From contig VFZU01000004.1 of NCBI GenBank assembly GCA_016870995.1, forward strand, positions 59,613 through 123,612: a DNA stretch of 64,000 nucleotides. Direction: 5' to 3'. The translations under genes and the position numbers were made by a program. This document shows positions 52,636 through 60,529 of the stretch, piece by piece. Within the stretch, counting starts at the first letter, position 1; each line of letters opens with the position of its first letter. This DNA comes from Acidobacteriota bacterium (GTDB lineage: Bacteria; Acidobacteriota; Terriglobia; Bryobacterales; Bryobacteraceae). Under the pieces are notes generated by a model. The model ran no database searches and was not told where the DNA came from. It saw only the letters and a list, made by a program, of their open reading frames with translations.

Positions 52636-52669
52636 CGTCGGGTCAGATCACTCGTCGGGTCAGATCACT
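52636..52669 (+). repeat. Perfect 17-bp tandem repeat
   Basis: CGTCGGGTCAGATCACT occurs twice without a gap, beginning directly after the stop codon of the FAH gene (52636-52652 and 52653-52669). Within each unit GTCAGATCAC is weakly palindromic. It lies between the stop and the terminator. Confidence 0.95.
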
Positions 52670-52676
52670 CTTCCCT

Positions 52677-52714
52677 GAAAGCCCGGCGTTACAACGCCGG
52701 GCTTTCTTGTTTTC
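52677..52714 (+). terminator. Rho-independent terminator after the ALDH-FAH pair
   Basis: GAAAGCCCGGCGTT (52677-52690) and AACGCCGGGCTTTC (52693-52706) are perfect 14-bp arms; the innermost AT pairs probably open to give a TTACAA loop. TTGTTTTC follows. Being symmetric, it may also stop transcription from the other side. Confidence 0.9.
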
Positions 52715-52740
52715 TCACGTTCTGCTGCCGTGCCTATAAT
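52712..52740 (+). promoter_or_regulatory. Promoter of the DUF362 gene, likely leaderless
   Basis: TATAAT at 52735-52740 is a perfect -10, and TTCTCA (52712-52717, 4 of 6) lies 17 bases upstream. Only CAGGTC separates the -10 from the ATG at 52747, so transcription is expected to start at or next to the A of the start codon. Confidence 0.55.
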
Positions 52741-52746
52741 CAGGTC

Positions 52747-53916
52747 ATGGGTCAACGCTTCGATTTTGAACCTGCTCGTCCTGAAAGCCGTCGCGCCTGG
52801 ATGGAGCGCATGCTCTCCCTTGGTGCCATTGCGCCGATCTTCCCCTTCCAAGCTGCCCTTGCATCCTCCACCTCCAGTGCCACCCCTCGCACGAAGTGGT
52901 CGATCCCTGGCCTCTTCCCCGGTCGCGTTGTTGAAGTCGAGCACAGTGGCTCGATCATCGCAGGTGCCTTCCAGCGCGAACCCGTGCGCGATATGCTCCG
53001 TCGCGGCATGGTCGAACTCACGGGTGCCCCCAACTGGATCGAGGCCTGGCGCATGTTCGTCCAGCCTGGTGAAGTCATCGGCCTCAAGCTCAATCCCGTC
53101 TCCCGCCCCTATGTTGTCTCCTCGCCTGAAACGGTGCAGGAGATCATCGTCTGTCTCGAAGCTGCGGGGATCAAACGCAAAGACATTGTTGTTTACGACC
53201 GCTACAAGGACGAGTTCTACGCAGCTGGCTTTGACAAATGGCTGCCAGAAGGCGTCCGCGTCTCCTGGGCCGCCGACTACTACGACAACACCCAGCAGAA
53301 GATCCAGGGCTACGACCTGAACCACTACATGGACATGCAGCTCACACTGCCTGGCTTCGATTTCAACAACGACACCGCCCGCCGCAGCTATGCTGCCAAC
53401 TACATCACCACCCAGATCGACAAGCTCATCAATCTACCTCTGCTCAAGCACCATCAATCGGCCGGCCTCACGATTGCGCTGAAGAATCTCAGCCATGGCT
53501 TGGTGAACAACGTCAACCGCAGCCACTCCTCGCCGGAGCTCAACTCCTGCGGCCAGTTCATTCCCACCTCGGTCTCGATCCCCGTCATTCGGAACAAGAC
53601 CGTCCTTAACATCTGCGACGCAGTAAAGGCTCTCTATCACGGTGGCCCGGGCCTCAACCCGAAGAAGACAAAGTATGTTTGGGAACACAACCGCATGCTC
53701 TTCTCAACAGACCCCGTCGCCATGGACCGCATCGGTTGGGATCAGCTCGACGCCAAGCGCGCCGCCATGGGTATGGACCCACTCGCCATTGCCCGTCGCG
53801 ACGCAGATTCCAACTTCGTTCGCATGCAGCCCGAGCATGTCGACATCGCCGGTGCCCTCGGCCTCGGCGTTGCTGACCGCAAGAAGATCGAGCACAAGAA
53901 GATCAAACTAGCCTAG
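52747..53916 (+). CDS. DUF362-domain protein with Tat-like signal
   Basis: The 389-residue protein belongs to DUF362, an uncharacterised family often found as exported or Fe-S-linked proteins. The N-terminus (residues 12-40: PESRRAWMERMLSLGAIAPI) has twin arginines followed by a hydrophobic stretch, resembling a Tat signal. Conserved family segments are PGEVIGLKLNPVSRP (about 100), KRKDIVVYDRY, NLPLLKHHQSAGLTIALKNLSHGL (cited as LLKHHQSAGLTIALKNLSHG), and VWEHNRMLFSTDPVAMDRIG. The cysteine count is low, so no ferredoxin domain is attached. It is transcribed alone behind a strong terminator. The 3' end overlaps the convergent methyltransferase by 9 bp. Function is unknown. Confidence 0.8.
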   Translation: MGQRFDFEPARPESRRAWMERMLSLGAIAPIFPFQAALASSTSSATPRTKWSIPGLFPGRVVEVEHSGSIIAGAFQREPVRDMLRRGMVELTGAPNWIEAWRMFVQPGEVIGLKLNPVSRPYVVSSPETVQEIIVCLEAAGIKRKDIVVYDRYKDEFYAAGFDKWLPEGVRVSWAADYYDNTQQKIQGYDLNHYMDMQLTLPGFDFNNDTARRSYAANYITTQIDKLINLPLLKHHQSAGLTIALKNLSHGLVNNVNRSHSSPELNSCGQFIPTSVSIPVIRNKTVLNICDAVKALYHGGPGLNPKKTKYVWEHNRMLFSTDPVAMDRIGWDQLDAKRAAMGMDPLAIARRDADSNFVRMQPEHVDIAGALGLGVADRKKIEHKKIKLA

Positions 53917-54630
53917 GAGCGCCCTCAGGTCCGACACCTTCCAGAGTCCCAGCGACTTATCCCGGAACTGTCCCCCGTCCTCGGTACACTTTTCATTCAC
54001 CAACAGCAGTGACTCCGGAAACTCAAACGGAGCCACTCGCAAATTCAGCGGCCTCCAGTTGCCCGTCGCGATATCGCCATTCTGCTGGCGATCCACAAAC
54101 GTGGTTGTCAGCAGATATTGAGACTCGCTTGCACAAATCTGCCGCAGTGCCGCAAACACATGCTCAAACGACAGATGCACCAGGCAATCCCGGCAGAACA
54201 CCAGATCCACTTTGGGCACGGCATCTTCCAGCAGATTCAAACGAACAAACCGCACATTCCCCGTCTGATAAGCCGCCGTATTCCTCTCCACGAGCTCGGC
54301 GACAATATCCCCACCCACGTAATCCACCCCTGACAAATCCACATGCCGCATCCAGTGAAAATCCCCGCATGGCACATCCAGCATCGACTTCACGCCATAC
54401 TGCTGAAACACAACGGGTAAGGTCTCCCGCACCACCTGTGTTTGCGTCAGATCCGAGCCACGCCCTGAAACCGAATCCGTCCCACCCCACTTGTTACCAC
54501 TCCAGATCTCGCCAAACACTTCATCCGCCGCTTTACCTTCAAGCTGCGCCGACTCATACTGGCTGCGCGCAAATCGATACGCCGTCTGCAACCCTGGTAC
54601 ACCCTTCAATATGTTCTTCAGGCCTTCCAT
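53908..54630 (-). CDS. Class I SAM-dependent methyltransferase
   Basis: A 240-residue protein. The SAM-binding motif I is KSMLDVPCGDFHWMRHVD (about residues 83-100; the usual GxGxG appears as VPCGDF). VDYVGGDIVAELVERN and the motif IV region VDLVFCRDCLVHLSFEHV (cited as LVFCRDCLVHLSFEHV) follow. This form is common in small-molecule or polysaccharide-linked methyltransferases of bacteria. The ATG at 54630 is preferred because GGGGAGG lies 8 bases upstream. A longer reading to 54759 has no homologous look. The substrate is unknown. It is convergent with the DUF362 gene. Confidence 0.8.
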   Translation of the reverse strand: MEGLKNILKGVPGLQTAYRFARSQYESAQLEGKAADEVFGEIWSGNKWGGTDSVSGRGSDLTQTQVVRETLPVVFQQYGVKSMLDVPCGDFHWMRHVDLSGVDYVGGDIVAELVERNTAAYQTGNVRFVRLNLLEDAVPKVDLVFCRDCLVHLSFEHVFAALRQICASESQYLLTTTFVDRQQNGDIATGNWRPLNLRVAPFEFPESLLLVNEKCTEDGGQFRDKSLGLWKVSDLRALLG

Positions 54631-54802
54631 GACACACGCCTCCCCTAAGTTCTCAAGGTAGAGGTGCCAAACCCGAAGAAAAACTCTCGCATTTCTTGAT
54701 GGGGATGTTGCCGGAGACCTTTGTCGAATTCTGCCTTGCAAGGATGACGTTGGATTCACGATGACTTGCGTCAGAAGTGAACCAGAATCAAATCATCTTG
54801 TT

Positions 54803-55006
54803 TCACCCTAGTGGAAGGTCCCGGTCCTTGTCCGCAAGCTCTTCGTAGCTTAGGCCTTGGGTCAAGGAGTCAGGAAGCTTCTCAAAATCGCCCAGCCAGA
54901 TTCTGTGGTCTTGCCACTGGACACTATGCGCACCGCTCATGTGCAGCTCAAACCCCTTTCCGCAAAGAAAACAGAGTCGGCTGTTGAAATGCTCCCGACA
55001 CCGCAC
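54803..55006 (-). CDS. Possible small Cys/His-rich protein
   Basis: A 67-codon GTG-started reading frame with a protein-like sequence: HFNSRLCFLCGKGFELHMSG combines CxxC with nearby His, suggesting a zinc site, followed by HRIWLGDFEKLPDSLTQGLS and an acidic end. The opposite strand is also open here, and no clear ribosome site precedes the GTG, so the call is weak. It lies between the methyltransferase gene and a second Cys-rich reading frame on the other strand. No known family is recognised. Confidence 0.35.
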   Translation of the reverse strand: MRCREHFNSRLCFLCGKGFELHMSGAHSVQWQDHRIWLGDFEKLPDSLTQGLSYEELADKDRDLPLG

Positions 55007-55055
55007 GCTTCACTCCAAAGCGATCCAAATTCGCCCAGCTGCATCAGGTGCTTTA

Positions 55056-55484
55056 ATGAAATCGATGGTAAGCAATGCGCTGATCGTCTGCCCGCTTTGG
55101 GACAACCCTCGGGAGCAGAACCGCTCTCGCCGCTACATCCGGTGGGATCGGGCCTGCCTCATTTGTAGCCGAAAGGTTGTAGTGAGCGCTGCCGTTAAGC
55201 AGCAACTCGAATTGGACCCCCAACGCGGGATCGTCTGCGATCAATGCGCTATGGCTCAGCCAGAATTCTTGGAGGAGATTCAGCTTACTGAATCCCAAGC
55301 TGAGCAAAGCCCATGCCCGGTTTGCGAAAGAATGCAAGCGCAGGAGATATCTGCGAAGCACCAGTTTGAGCGTGCAAGAGGCCTACCTGAGGCAGCGGAA
55401 CTCGAAAAGCGGTGGGAACACGCGTTTCGGGCAGTTTGGAAGCACAAAAACAAGGCACACTCGAACACACCGCGAAGCCGATAA
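55056..55484 (+). CDS. Possible zinc-ribbon protein (three CxxC motifs)
   Basis: A 142-residue reading frame from ATG at 55056. It has CLIC (about 37-40), CDQC (about 61-64) and CPVC (about 84-87), with helical charged sequence after them (FERARGLPEAAELEKRWEHA). Paired CxxC motifs suggest one zinc ribbon and a half site. No family is recognised. The frame stays open to 54939 upstream, but the composition there looks non-coding. It ends 32 bp before the initiator tRNA gene, which lies on the other strand. Codon use is less GC-biased than in neighbouring genes, possibly pointing to acquired DNA. Confidence 0.42.
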   Translation: MKSMVSNALIVCPLWDNPREQNRSRRYIRWDRACLICSRKVVVSAAVKQQLELDPQRGIVCDQCAMAQPEFLEEIQLTESQAEQSPCPVCERMQAQEISAKHQFERARGLPEAAELEKRWEHAFRAVWKHKNKAHSNTPRSR

Positions 55485-55516
55485 ACTGGAAGTTGACAGG
55501 AAGGAAGCAGGGGCAT

Positions 55517-55593
<77 letters not shown>

Positions 55594-55598
55594 TTCAT

Positions 55599-55628
55599 AG
55601 ATTAGCAACGTAACCCCATAGCGGTCAA
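55599..55628 (-). promoter_or_regulatory. Candidate promoter of tRNA-fMet
   Basis: On the minus strand TTGACC (55623-55628) is followed after 18 bp by TAATCT (55599-55604), with the mature tRNA 5' end 6 bases further on. The -35 box matches 5 of 6, the -10 box is poor. Confidence 0.4.
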
Positions 55629-55662
55629 GGAATCCACCCACTTCGCATGATATTGTCCAATC

Positions 55663-57873
55663 ATGCAGCTGGCTTTGCTTCTCATCGCGGCGAGTCTGTT
55701 CGCGCAGGAAGCCCTCGTCGAAAAATACTGTCTGGCCTGTCACAACGACCGTCTCAAGACCGCGAATCTCTCCCTCGAAAAGCTTGGCGTCGAAGCCCAT
55801 CCTGGCGAATGGGAAAAAGTCGTTCGCCGTCTCCGTGCCCGCCAGATGCCTCCCCAACCCCTCCCGAGGCCCAAGGACGCCGACTACGAAACCGCCGTCA
55901 AAGCCCTTGAGGCCCGCCTCGACAAGCTCCCCACCGACCCCGGCCGCACCGACACCTTCCGCCGCCTGACCCGCTTCGAATACCGCAACGCCGTGCGAGA
56001 TCTTCTCTCTGTTGACATCGATGTCAGCTCCCTTCTTCCTGTCGACGAAGCCAGCCACGGCTTCGACAACATGACCCTCGGTGAGCTTTCGCCCACCCTG
56101 CTTGAGCGCTACCTCAATGCCGCCCGCAAGATCAGTCGCCTCGCCGTTGGTATCGCCCCCAAAACTCCCGATGGCCAAACCATCACTCTTCGTCCCGATC
56201 TCACACAAGAAGACCATTTCGATGGCCTCCCCATCGGCACGCGCGGCGGTACGCAACTCACACATACCTTCCCCGTCGACGCCGAGTACGAAATCACGGT
56301 CCGCCTGGCCCGCGACCGCAACGAGCATGTAGAAGGCCTTCGCGGCACCCATCAGGTCGAAGTCATGATCGATCGCGAACGCACCCGCTTGTTTCAAGTC
56401 GAACCCTCCCCCACTGGAGATCATTCAGCTGTCGACACTCATCTCACCTTCCGCATTCCCATGAAGGCCGGCCCCCATCAGGTTGCCGTTACATTCCCTA
56501 AGCTTCCTAACCTTTTGAAGGAAACCGAAAGGCAACCCTACCCGGCTCACTTCAACATGGACCGTCACCCCCGCATCACGCCTGCCCTCTACTCCATCAC
56601 CATCAACGGTCCCTTCAACTCAACCCAGGCCAGCGACTCTCCCAGCCGCCGTCGCATCTTCACCTGCCAAACCCAGGACAACGCCTGCATCACAAAAATC
56701 CTCTCCGGCCTCATGCGTCGCGCCTACCGCCGTCCGGTCACCGCGGAAGACCTCAAAGCTCCTCTCCGCTTTTTCGAACAAGTCCGCAAAACCGAAGGCT
56801 TCAATTACGGTATCGAGATGGCTGTCCGCGCCATTCTGGTCAGCCCCCAATTCCTCTTCCGGGTTGAAGAATCTTCGCTGAGTGAACTCCAACTCGCCAC
56901 GCGCCTCTCCTTCTTCCTCTGGTCCAGCATCCCCGACGATGAACTCCTCGCCCTCGCCGAAAAGAACCAGCTCCGCGCCAACCTCAAGACACAGGTTGTG
57001 CGCCTGCTCAAAGACGATCGCTCCCGCGCCCTCATCGACAACTTCGCCGGCCAGTGGCTCTATCTGCGCAATCTCGAAACCGTAACTCCCGACATGCGTA
57101 GCTTCGTCGATTTCGATGAGAACCTCCGCCAGGCCATGCGTAAAGAAACCGAACTCTTCTTCGACAGCGTTCTGCGCGAAGATCGAAGCGCGCTTACCCT
57201 ACTCAAGGCCGATTACACCTTTCTCAACGAACGTCTCGCCCGCCACTACAACATCCCCAATGTTTACGGTGGTCACTTCCGCAAGGTTCAACTCACTCCG
57301 GATCAGATGCGCGGCGGCCTCCTCCGCCACGGCAGCATCCTGACCGTTACCTCTTACGCCACTCGCACCTCGCCCGTCATTCGCGGCAAGTGGATTCTCG
57401 ACAACATCCTCGGCATCCCGCCGCCACCTCCGCCTCCCAACGTGCCCACCCTGAAAGAAAATTCCAGCGTCGGCAAACAAATGACCCTTCGCGAGCGCCT
57501 TGCGGAACATCGCAAGAACCCCGCCTGTTTCGGCTGCCACCAGCTGATGGATCCGGTCGGCTTCTCGCTTGAAAATTACGACCCCGTCGGCAAGTACCGC
57601 ACCAGCGACGATAGCGCCGGTGGCCTGCCTGACGGCAGCAAGTTCGATGGAGTCGCCGGTCTTGAGTCGGCCATCCTCGCCCGCCCCGAACTTTTTGCGA
57701 TCACTCTCACCGAGAAATTGCTCGGCTATTCACTCGGCCGCGGCGTCGAAGCCACCGACGCCCCCACCGTCCGCAAGATAGTCCGCGACTCCTCCGCTAG
57801 CGGATACAAGATGAGTTCGATTATTCTTGGAATCGCACAGAGTCCAGCATTCCAACTCAGGAGAGCCCAATGA
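55663..57873 (+). CDS. Planctomycete-type cytochrome c protein (DUF1587/1595/1592/1588/1585)
   Basis: A 736-residue exported protein. A signal peptide (QLALLLIAASLFAQ) is followed by a c-type heme site CLACH (about 26-30) in a short PSCyt1-like domain. DUF1587 is at about 85-150 (FRRLTRFEYRNAVRDLLSVD), a carbohydrate-binding-like beta region at 190-300, then DUF1595 (about 340-400), DUF1592 (about 405-530: ATRLSFFLWSSIPDDELL), DUF1588 (about 550-650) and DUF1585 at the end. A second CxxCH (CFGCHQLMDP, about 623) lies in DUF1588. These multi-domain proteins occur in planctomycetes and acidobacteria with a DUF1552 partner and are thought to oxidise extracellular substrates, perhaps polysaccharides, but this is unproven. 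It shares 4 bp with the next gene. Confidence 0.9.
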   Translation: MQLALLLIAASLFAQEALVEKYCLACHNDRLKTANLSLEKLGVEAHPGEWEKVVRRLRARQMPPQPLPRPKDADYETAVKALEARLDKLPTDPGRTDTFRRLTRFEYRNAVRDLLSVDIDVSSLLPVDEASHGFDNMTLGELSPTLLERYLNAARKISRLAVGIAPKTPDGQTITLRPDLTQEDHFDGLPIGTRGGTQLTHTFPVDAEYEITVRLARDRNEHVEGLRGTHQVEVMIDRERTRLFQVEPSPTGDHSAVDTHLTFRIPMKAGPHQVAVTFPKLPNLLKETERQPYPAHFNMDRHPRITPALYSITINGPFNSTQASDSPSRRRIFTCQTQDNACITKILSGLMRRAYRRPVTAEDLKAPLRFFEQVRKTEGFNYGIEMAVRAILVSPQFLFRVEESSLSELQLATRLSFFLWSSIPDDELLALAEKNQLRANLKTQVVRLLKDDRSRALIDNFAGQWLYLRNLETVTPDMRSFVDFDENLRQAMRKETELFFDSVLREDRSALTLLKADYTFLNERLARHYNIPNVYGGHFRKVQLTPDQMRGGLLRHGSILTVTSYATRTSPVIRGKWILDNILGIPPPPPPPNVPTLKENSSVGKQMTLRERLAEHRKNPACFGCHQLMDPVGFSLENYDPVGKYRTSDDSAGGLPDGSKFDGVAGLESAILARPELFAITLTEKLLGYSLGRGVEATDAPTVRKIVRDSSASGYKMSSIILGIAQSPAFQLRRAQ

Positions 57874-59183
57874 TCGTCACCCGTAAAGCACTTCCCCGCC
57901 GCACCTTGTTGCGCGGCATGGGTGCCGCCCTCTCGCTGCCTCTTCTCGACGCGATGCTGCCGGCTCTCAAGGCCGCCCCCACACCTGTCAAGCGTCTGGG
58001 CTTTGTCTACATGCCAATGGGGGCGCACATCCCTGCCTGGACGCCGCAAAGCGAAAACGGCAAGATCACCGCTCTCTCCCCCTCGCTCAAGTCCCTCGAA
58101 AAGGTCAAAGACCAGCTCACCGTCATCTCCAATCTCGAGCTCAAGAACGCCTACCCCGGCACCCACGCAACCTCGAACGCGGCCTTCCTTTCCGCCGCCA
58201 CTGCCAAATGGACCGAGGGCAGCGATTACTACCTCGGCACCACGGTCGATCAGGTTGCCGCGAGCCAGGTCGGCCAGTCGACGCGCCTCCCGTCGATCGA
58301 GCTCGCCATGGATCTGCTCACCGTCGTCGGCCAGTGCGATAACGGCTACGCCTGCGTGTATCAAAACAATTTGTCCTGGAGCTCTCCCACCTCGCCACTA
58401 CCCGCTGAGGCTCACCCCCGCGTCGCCTTCGAGCGTCTCTTCGGCGACGGCGGCTCTGTCGATGATCGCAAGGCCGAACTCAAGAAAGAAGCGAGCCTCC
58501 TCGATTGGGTCCGCGAAGACATCGCCCGCCTGCAGCGCAAGCTGGGCCCTTCCGATCGCACAAAGGTCAGTGAATATCTCGACACAGTGCGCGAAGTCGA
58601 GCGCCGCATTCAAAAGGCCGAAGCCGGCGTCGAGGCCTCACCACTGCGCGACCTGGATCGCCCCATCGGTGTTCCCGCTGCCTACGCCGATCATGCCCGC
58701 TTAATGTTCGACCTGCAGGTTCTCGCCATGCAGGGCGACGTGACGCGCGTCCTTACCTTCCAACTTGCAAGAGAAACCAGCAACCGCAGCTACCCGGAGG
58801 TGGGTGTCACCGAGTCTCACCACCCGCTCACTCACAACGGTGGTAATCCCGAAAAGCTTGCCAAGGTTGCCAAGATCAACGCCTTCCACGTCTCGCTTTT
58901 GGCCTACTATCTCGAAAAGCTGAAGGCCACTCCCGACGGCGACGGCAACCTCCTCGACCACTCGATGATCCTTTATGGCAGCGGCATGTCCGATGCCGAT
59001 GTTCATACCCACACCAACCTGCCCATCGTGGTGGCCGGCGGCTCCGCGCGCGGTGGCAAGCACGTCACCGCCAAAGAGAACACCCCCCTGGCCAATCTCC
59101 ACCTCACACTGCTGGATCGCGTTGGCGTCAAGCTCGACAAGTTCGCCGACAGCAGAGGGCTAGTCCCCGAGTTAAGCCTGTGA
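57870..59183 (+). CDS. DUF1552 protein with Tat signal
   Basis: The 437-residue protein begins with a twin-arginine signal (residues 9-35: PRRTLLRGMGAALSLPLLDA), so it is probably exported folded. The body matches DUF1552: GFVYMPMGAHIPAWTP, VISNLELKNAYPGTHATSNAAFL (cited as NLELKNAYPGTHATSNAAFL), HHPLTHNGGNPEKLAKV and MILYGSGMSDADVHTHTNLP. The late GSGMSD and HTHTNLP elements resemble sulfatase/alkaline-phosphatase-like folds (as in DUF1501), which suggests a hydrolase or metal-binding role. The 4-bp overlaps on both sides indicate translational coupling with the DUF1592 cytochrome and the ankyrin gene. Confidence 0.9.
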   Translation: MIVTRKALPRRTLLRGMGAALSLPLLDAMLPALKAAPTPVKRLGFVYMPMGAHIPAWTPQSENGKITALSPSLKSLEKVKDQLTVISNLELKNAYPGTHATSNAAFLSAATAKWTEGSDYYLGTTVDQVAASQVGQSTRLPSIELAMDLLTVVGQCDNGYACVYQNNLSWSSPTSPLPAEAHPRVAFERLFGDGGSVDDRKAELKKEASLLDWVREDIARLQRKLGPSDRTKVSEYLDTVREVERRIQKAEAGVEASPLRDLDRPIGVPAAYADHARLMFDLQVLAMQGDVTRVLTFQLARETSNRSYPEVGVTESHHPLTHNGGNPEKLAKVAKINAFHVSLLAYYLEKLKATPDGDGNLLDHSMILYGSGMSDADVHTHTNLPIVVAGGSARGGKHVTAKENTPLANLHLTLLDRVGVKLDKFADSRGLVPELSL

Positions 59184-60529
59184 TCCATCAAGCAGCCTTA
59201 CTATTCTTCTCGTTCACCTCGCCAGATCTCCCAACTGCTGCTCTTCGTGACGACCTGGCCTCGGCAAAGCAACTGATTGCCTCCGGCGCAAACGTGAAGG
59301 CGACCGACCGCTACGGCGTTACCCCTCTCTCGATCGCCGCTACCAACGGCAACGCCGAGATGATCGCGCTGCTCCTCAAAGCCGGTGCCGACCCCAACAC
59401 CACACTTCCTGGCGGGGAAACCGTTCTGATGACAGCCGCCCGCACGGGCCGTCTTGACGCCGTCAGGCTCCTCGCTGAAGCTGGCGCCAACGTCAACCAC
59501 AAGGAACCGCGCCGCAATCAAACCGCCCTCTATTGGGCTGCCGCGGAAGGCCACGCCGACGTGGTCCGCTATCTGATCCAGCAAAAAGCAGACTTCCGCC
59601 TTCGCCTTGGCTCTGGCTATACACCCTTCCTCATCGCCGCCCGCGAAGGTAAGCGTCAGGTCCTTCAGGTTCTTCTCGAAGCGGGCGTCGACGTTAACGA
59701 GATCACCGAAATTCCTCCCAAGGCCGCCCGTGTCACCGGGGCCCCTCGCCCGGGCACCACCGCTCTCCACCTGGCCACCACCAATGGCCACTTCGAAGTT
59801 GCCGCCTGGCTGCTGGATCAAGGCGCTAACCCCAATGCCGACCTCAACGGCTGGACCGCCCTGCACGCCATCACGGGCGTCCGCAAGCCTGGCGGTGGCG
59901 ACAATGACCCCGCCCCCTATGGCTCTGGCAATCTCTCGAGCATCGATCTCGTTCGCAAACTCAAAGCCAAAGGCGCTGACCTGAACGCCCACATGAATCA
60001 GCGCATCAAAGTCGGCCTCACCGGTCTCAACACTTTAGGAGCAACTCCTTTCTTCCTTGCCGCCCGTAGCGCCGATTTCGAACTGATGCGCGAACTCGCC
60101 CACCTTGGTGCCGACCCCAAGCTCCCCAACGCGGACAACGCCACACCTCTCATGGCCGCCGCCGGCCTCGGCACCCGATCTCCCGGCGAAGATGCCGGCA
60201 CCGAAGAAGAAGTCGTCGAAGCCATCAAGGTTGCCCTTGAGCTCGGCAACGACATCAACGCGGTCGACAATAACGGCGAAACCGTCATGCACTCCGCCGC
60301 CTACAAGAATTACCCCGCCGCGGTGAAGTTAATCGCTGAGCGGGGTGCTGATATCAAGATCTGGAACCGTAAGAACAAGGCCGGCTGGACGCCCCTTGCG
60401 ATTGCCCAAGGCTATCGCTTTGGCAACTTCAAGCCGTCTGCCATCACGGAAGCTGCATTCATGGAGGTCTTCGCCAAGGCCGGCGTGGCCCCGGCGGAGT
60501 TCTCCGTCAAGAGCAAATCGGATTACTAG
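59180..60529 (+). CDS. Ankyrin-repeat protein
   Basis: The 449-residue protein contains about nine ankyrin repeats. Clear units are YGVTPLSIAATNGNAEMIALLLKAGADPN (about 49-77; core TPLSIAATNGNAEMIALLL), ETVLMTAARTGRLDAVRLLAEAGANVN, NQTALYWAAAEGHADVVRYLI and TTALHLATTNGHFEVAAWLLDQGANPN, each given by its core pattern TxLxxAxxxG. The first 17 residues are hydrophobic and may act as a signal. The protein follows the DUF1552 gene with a 4-bp overlap, and the trio DUF1592-DUF1552-ankyrin recurs in this phylum. It probably serves as a periplasmic binding partner of the other two. GTG start at 59180. Confidence 0.86.
   Translation: MIHQAALLFFSFTSPDLPTAALRDDLASAKQLIASGANVKATDRYGVTPLSIAATNGNAEMIALLLKAGADPNTTLPGGETVLMTAARTGRLDAVRLLAEAGANVNHKEPRRNQTALYWAAAEGHADVVRYLIQQKADFRLRLGSGYTPFLIAAREGKRQVLQVLLEAGVDVNEITEIPPKAARVTGAPRPGTTALHLATTNGHFEVAAWLLDQGANPNADLNGWTALHAITGVRKPGGGDNDPAPYGSGNLSSIDLVRKLKAKGADLNAHMNQRIKVGLTGLNTLGATPFFLAARSADFELMRELAHLGADPKLPNADNATPLMAAAGLGTRSPGEDAGTEEEVVEAIKVALELGNDINAVDNNGETVMHSAAYKNYPAAVKLIAERGADIKIWNRKNKAGWTPLAIAQGYRFGNFKPSAITEAAFMEVFAKAGVAPAEFSVKSKSDY

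Noticed and set aside
55053..55361. Minus-strand 102-codon reading frame opposite the Cys-rich gene
   Set aside because: The sequence has no protein-like pattern and lies antisense to the frame with three CxxC motifs, which is more credible.
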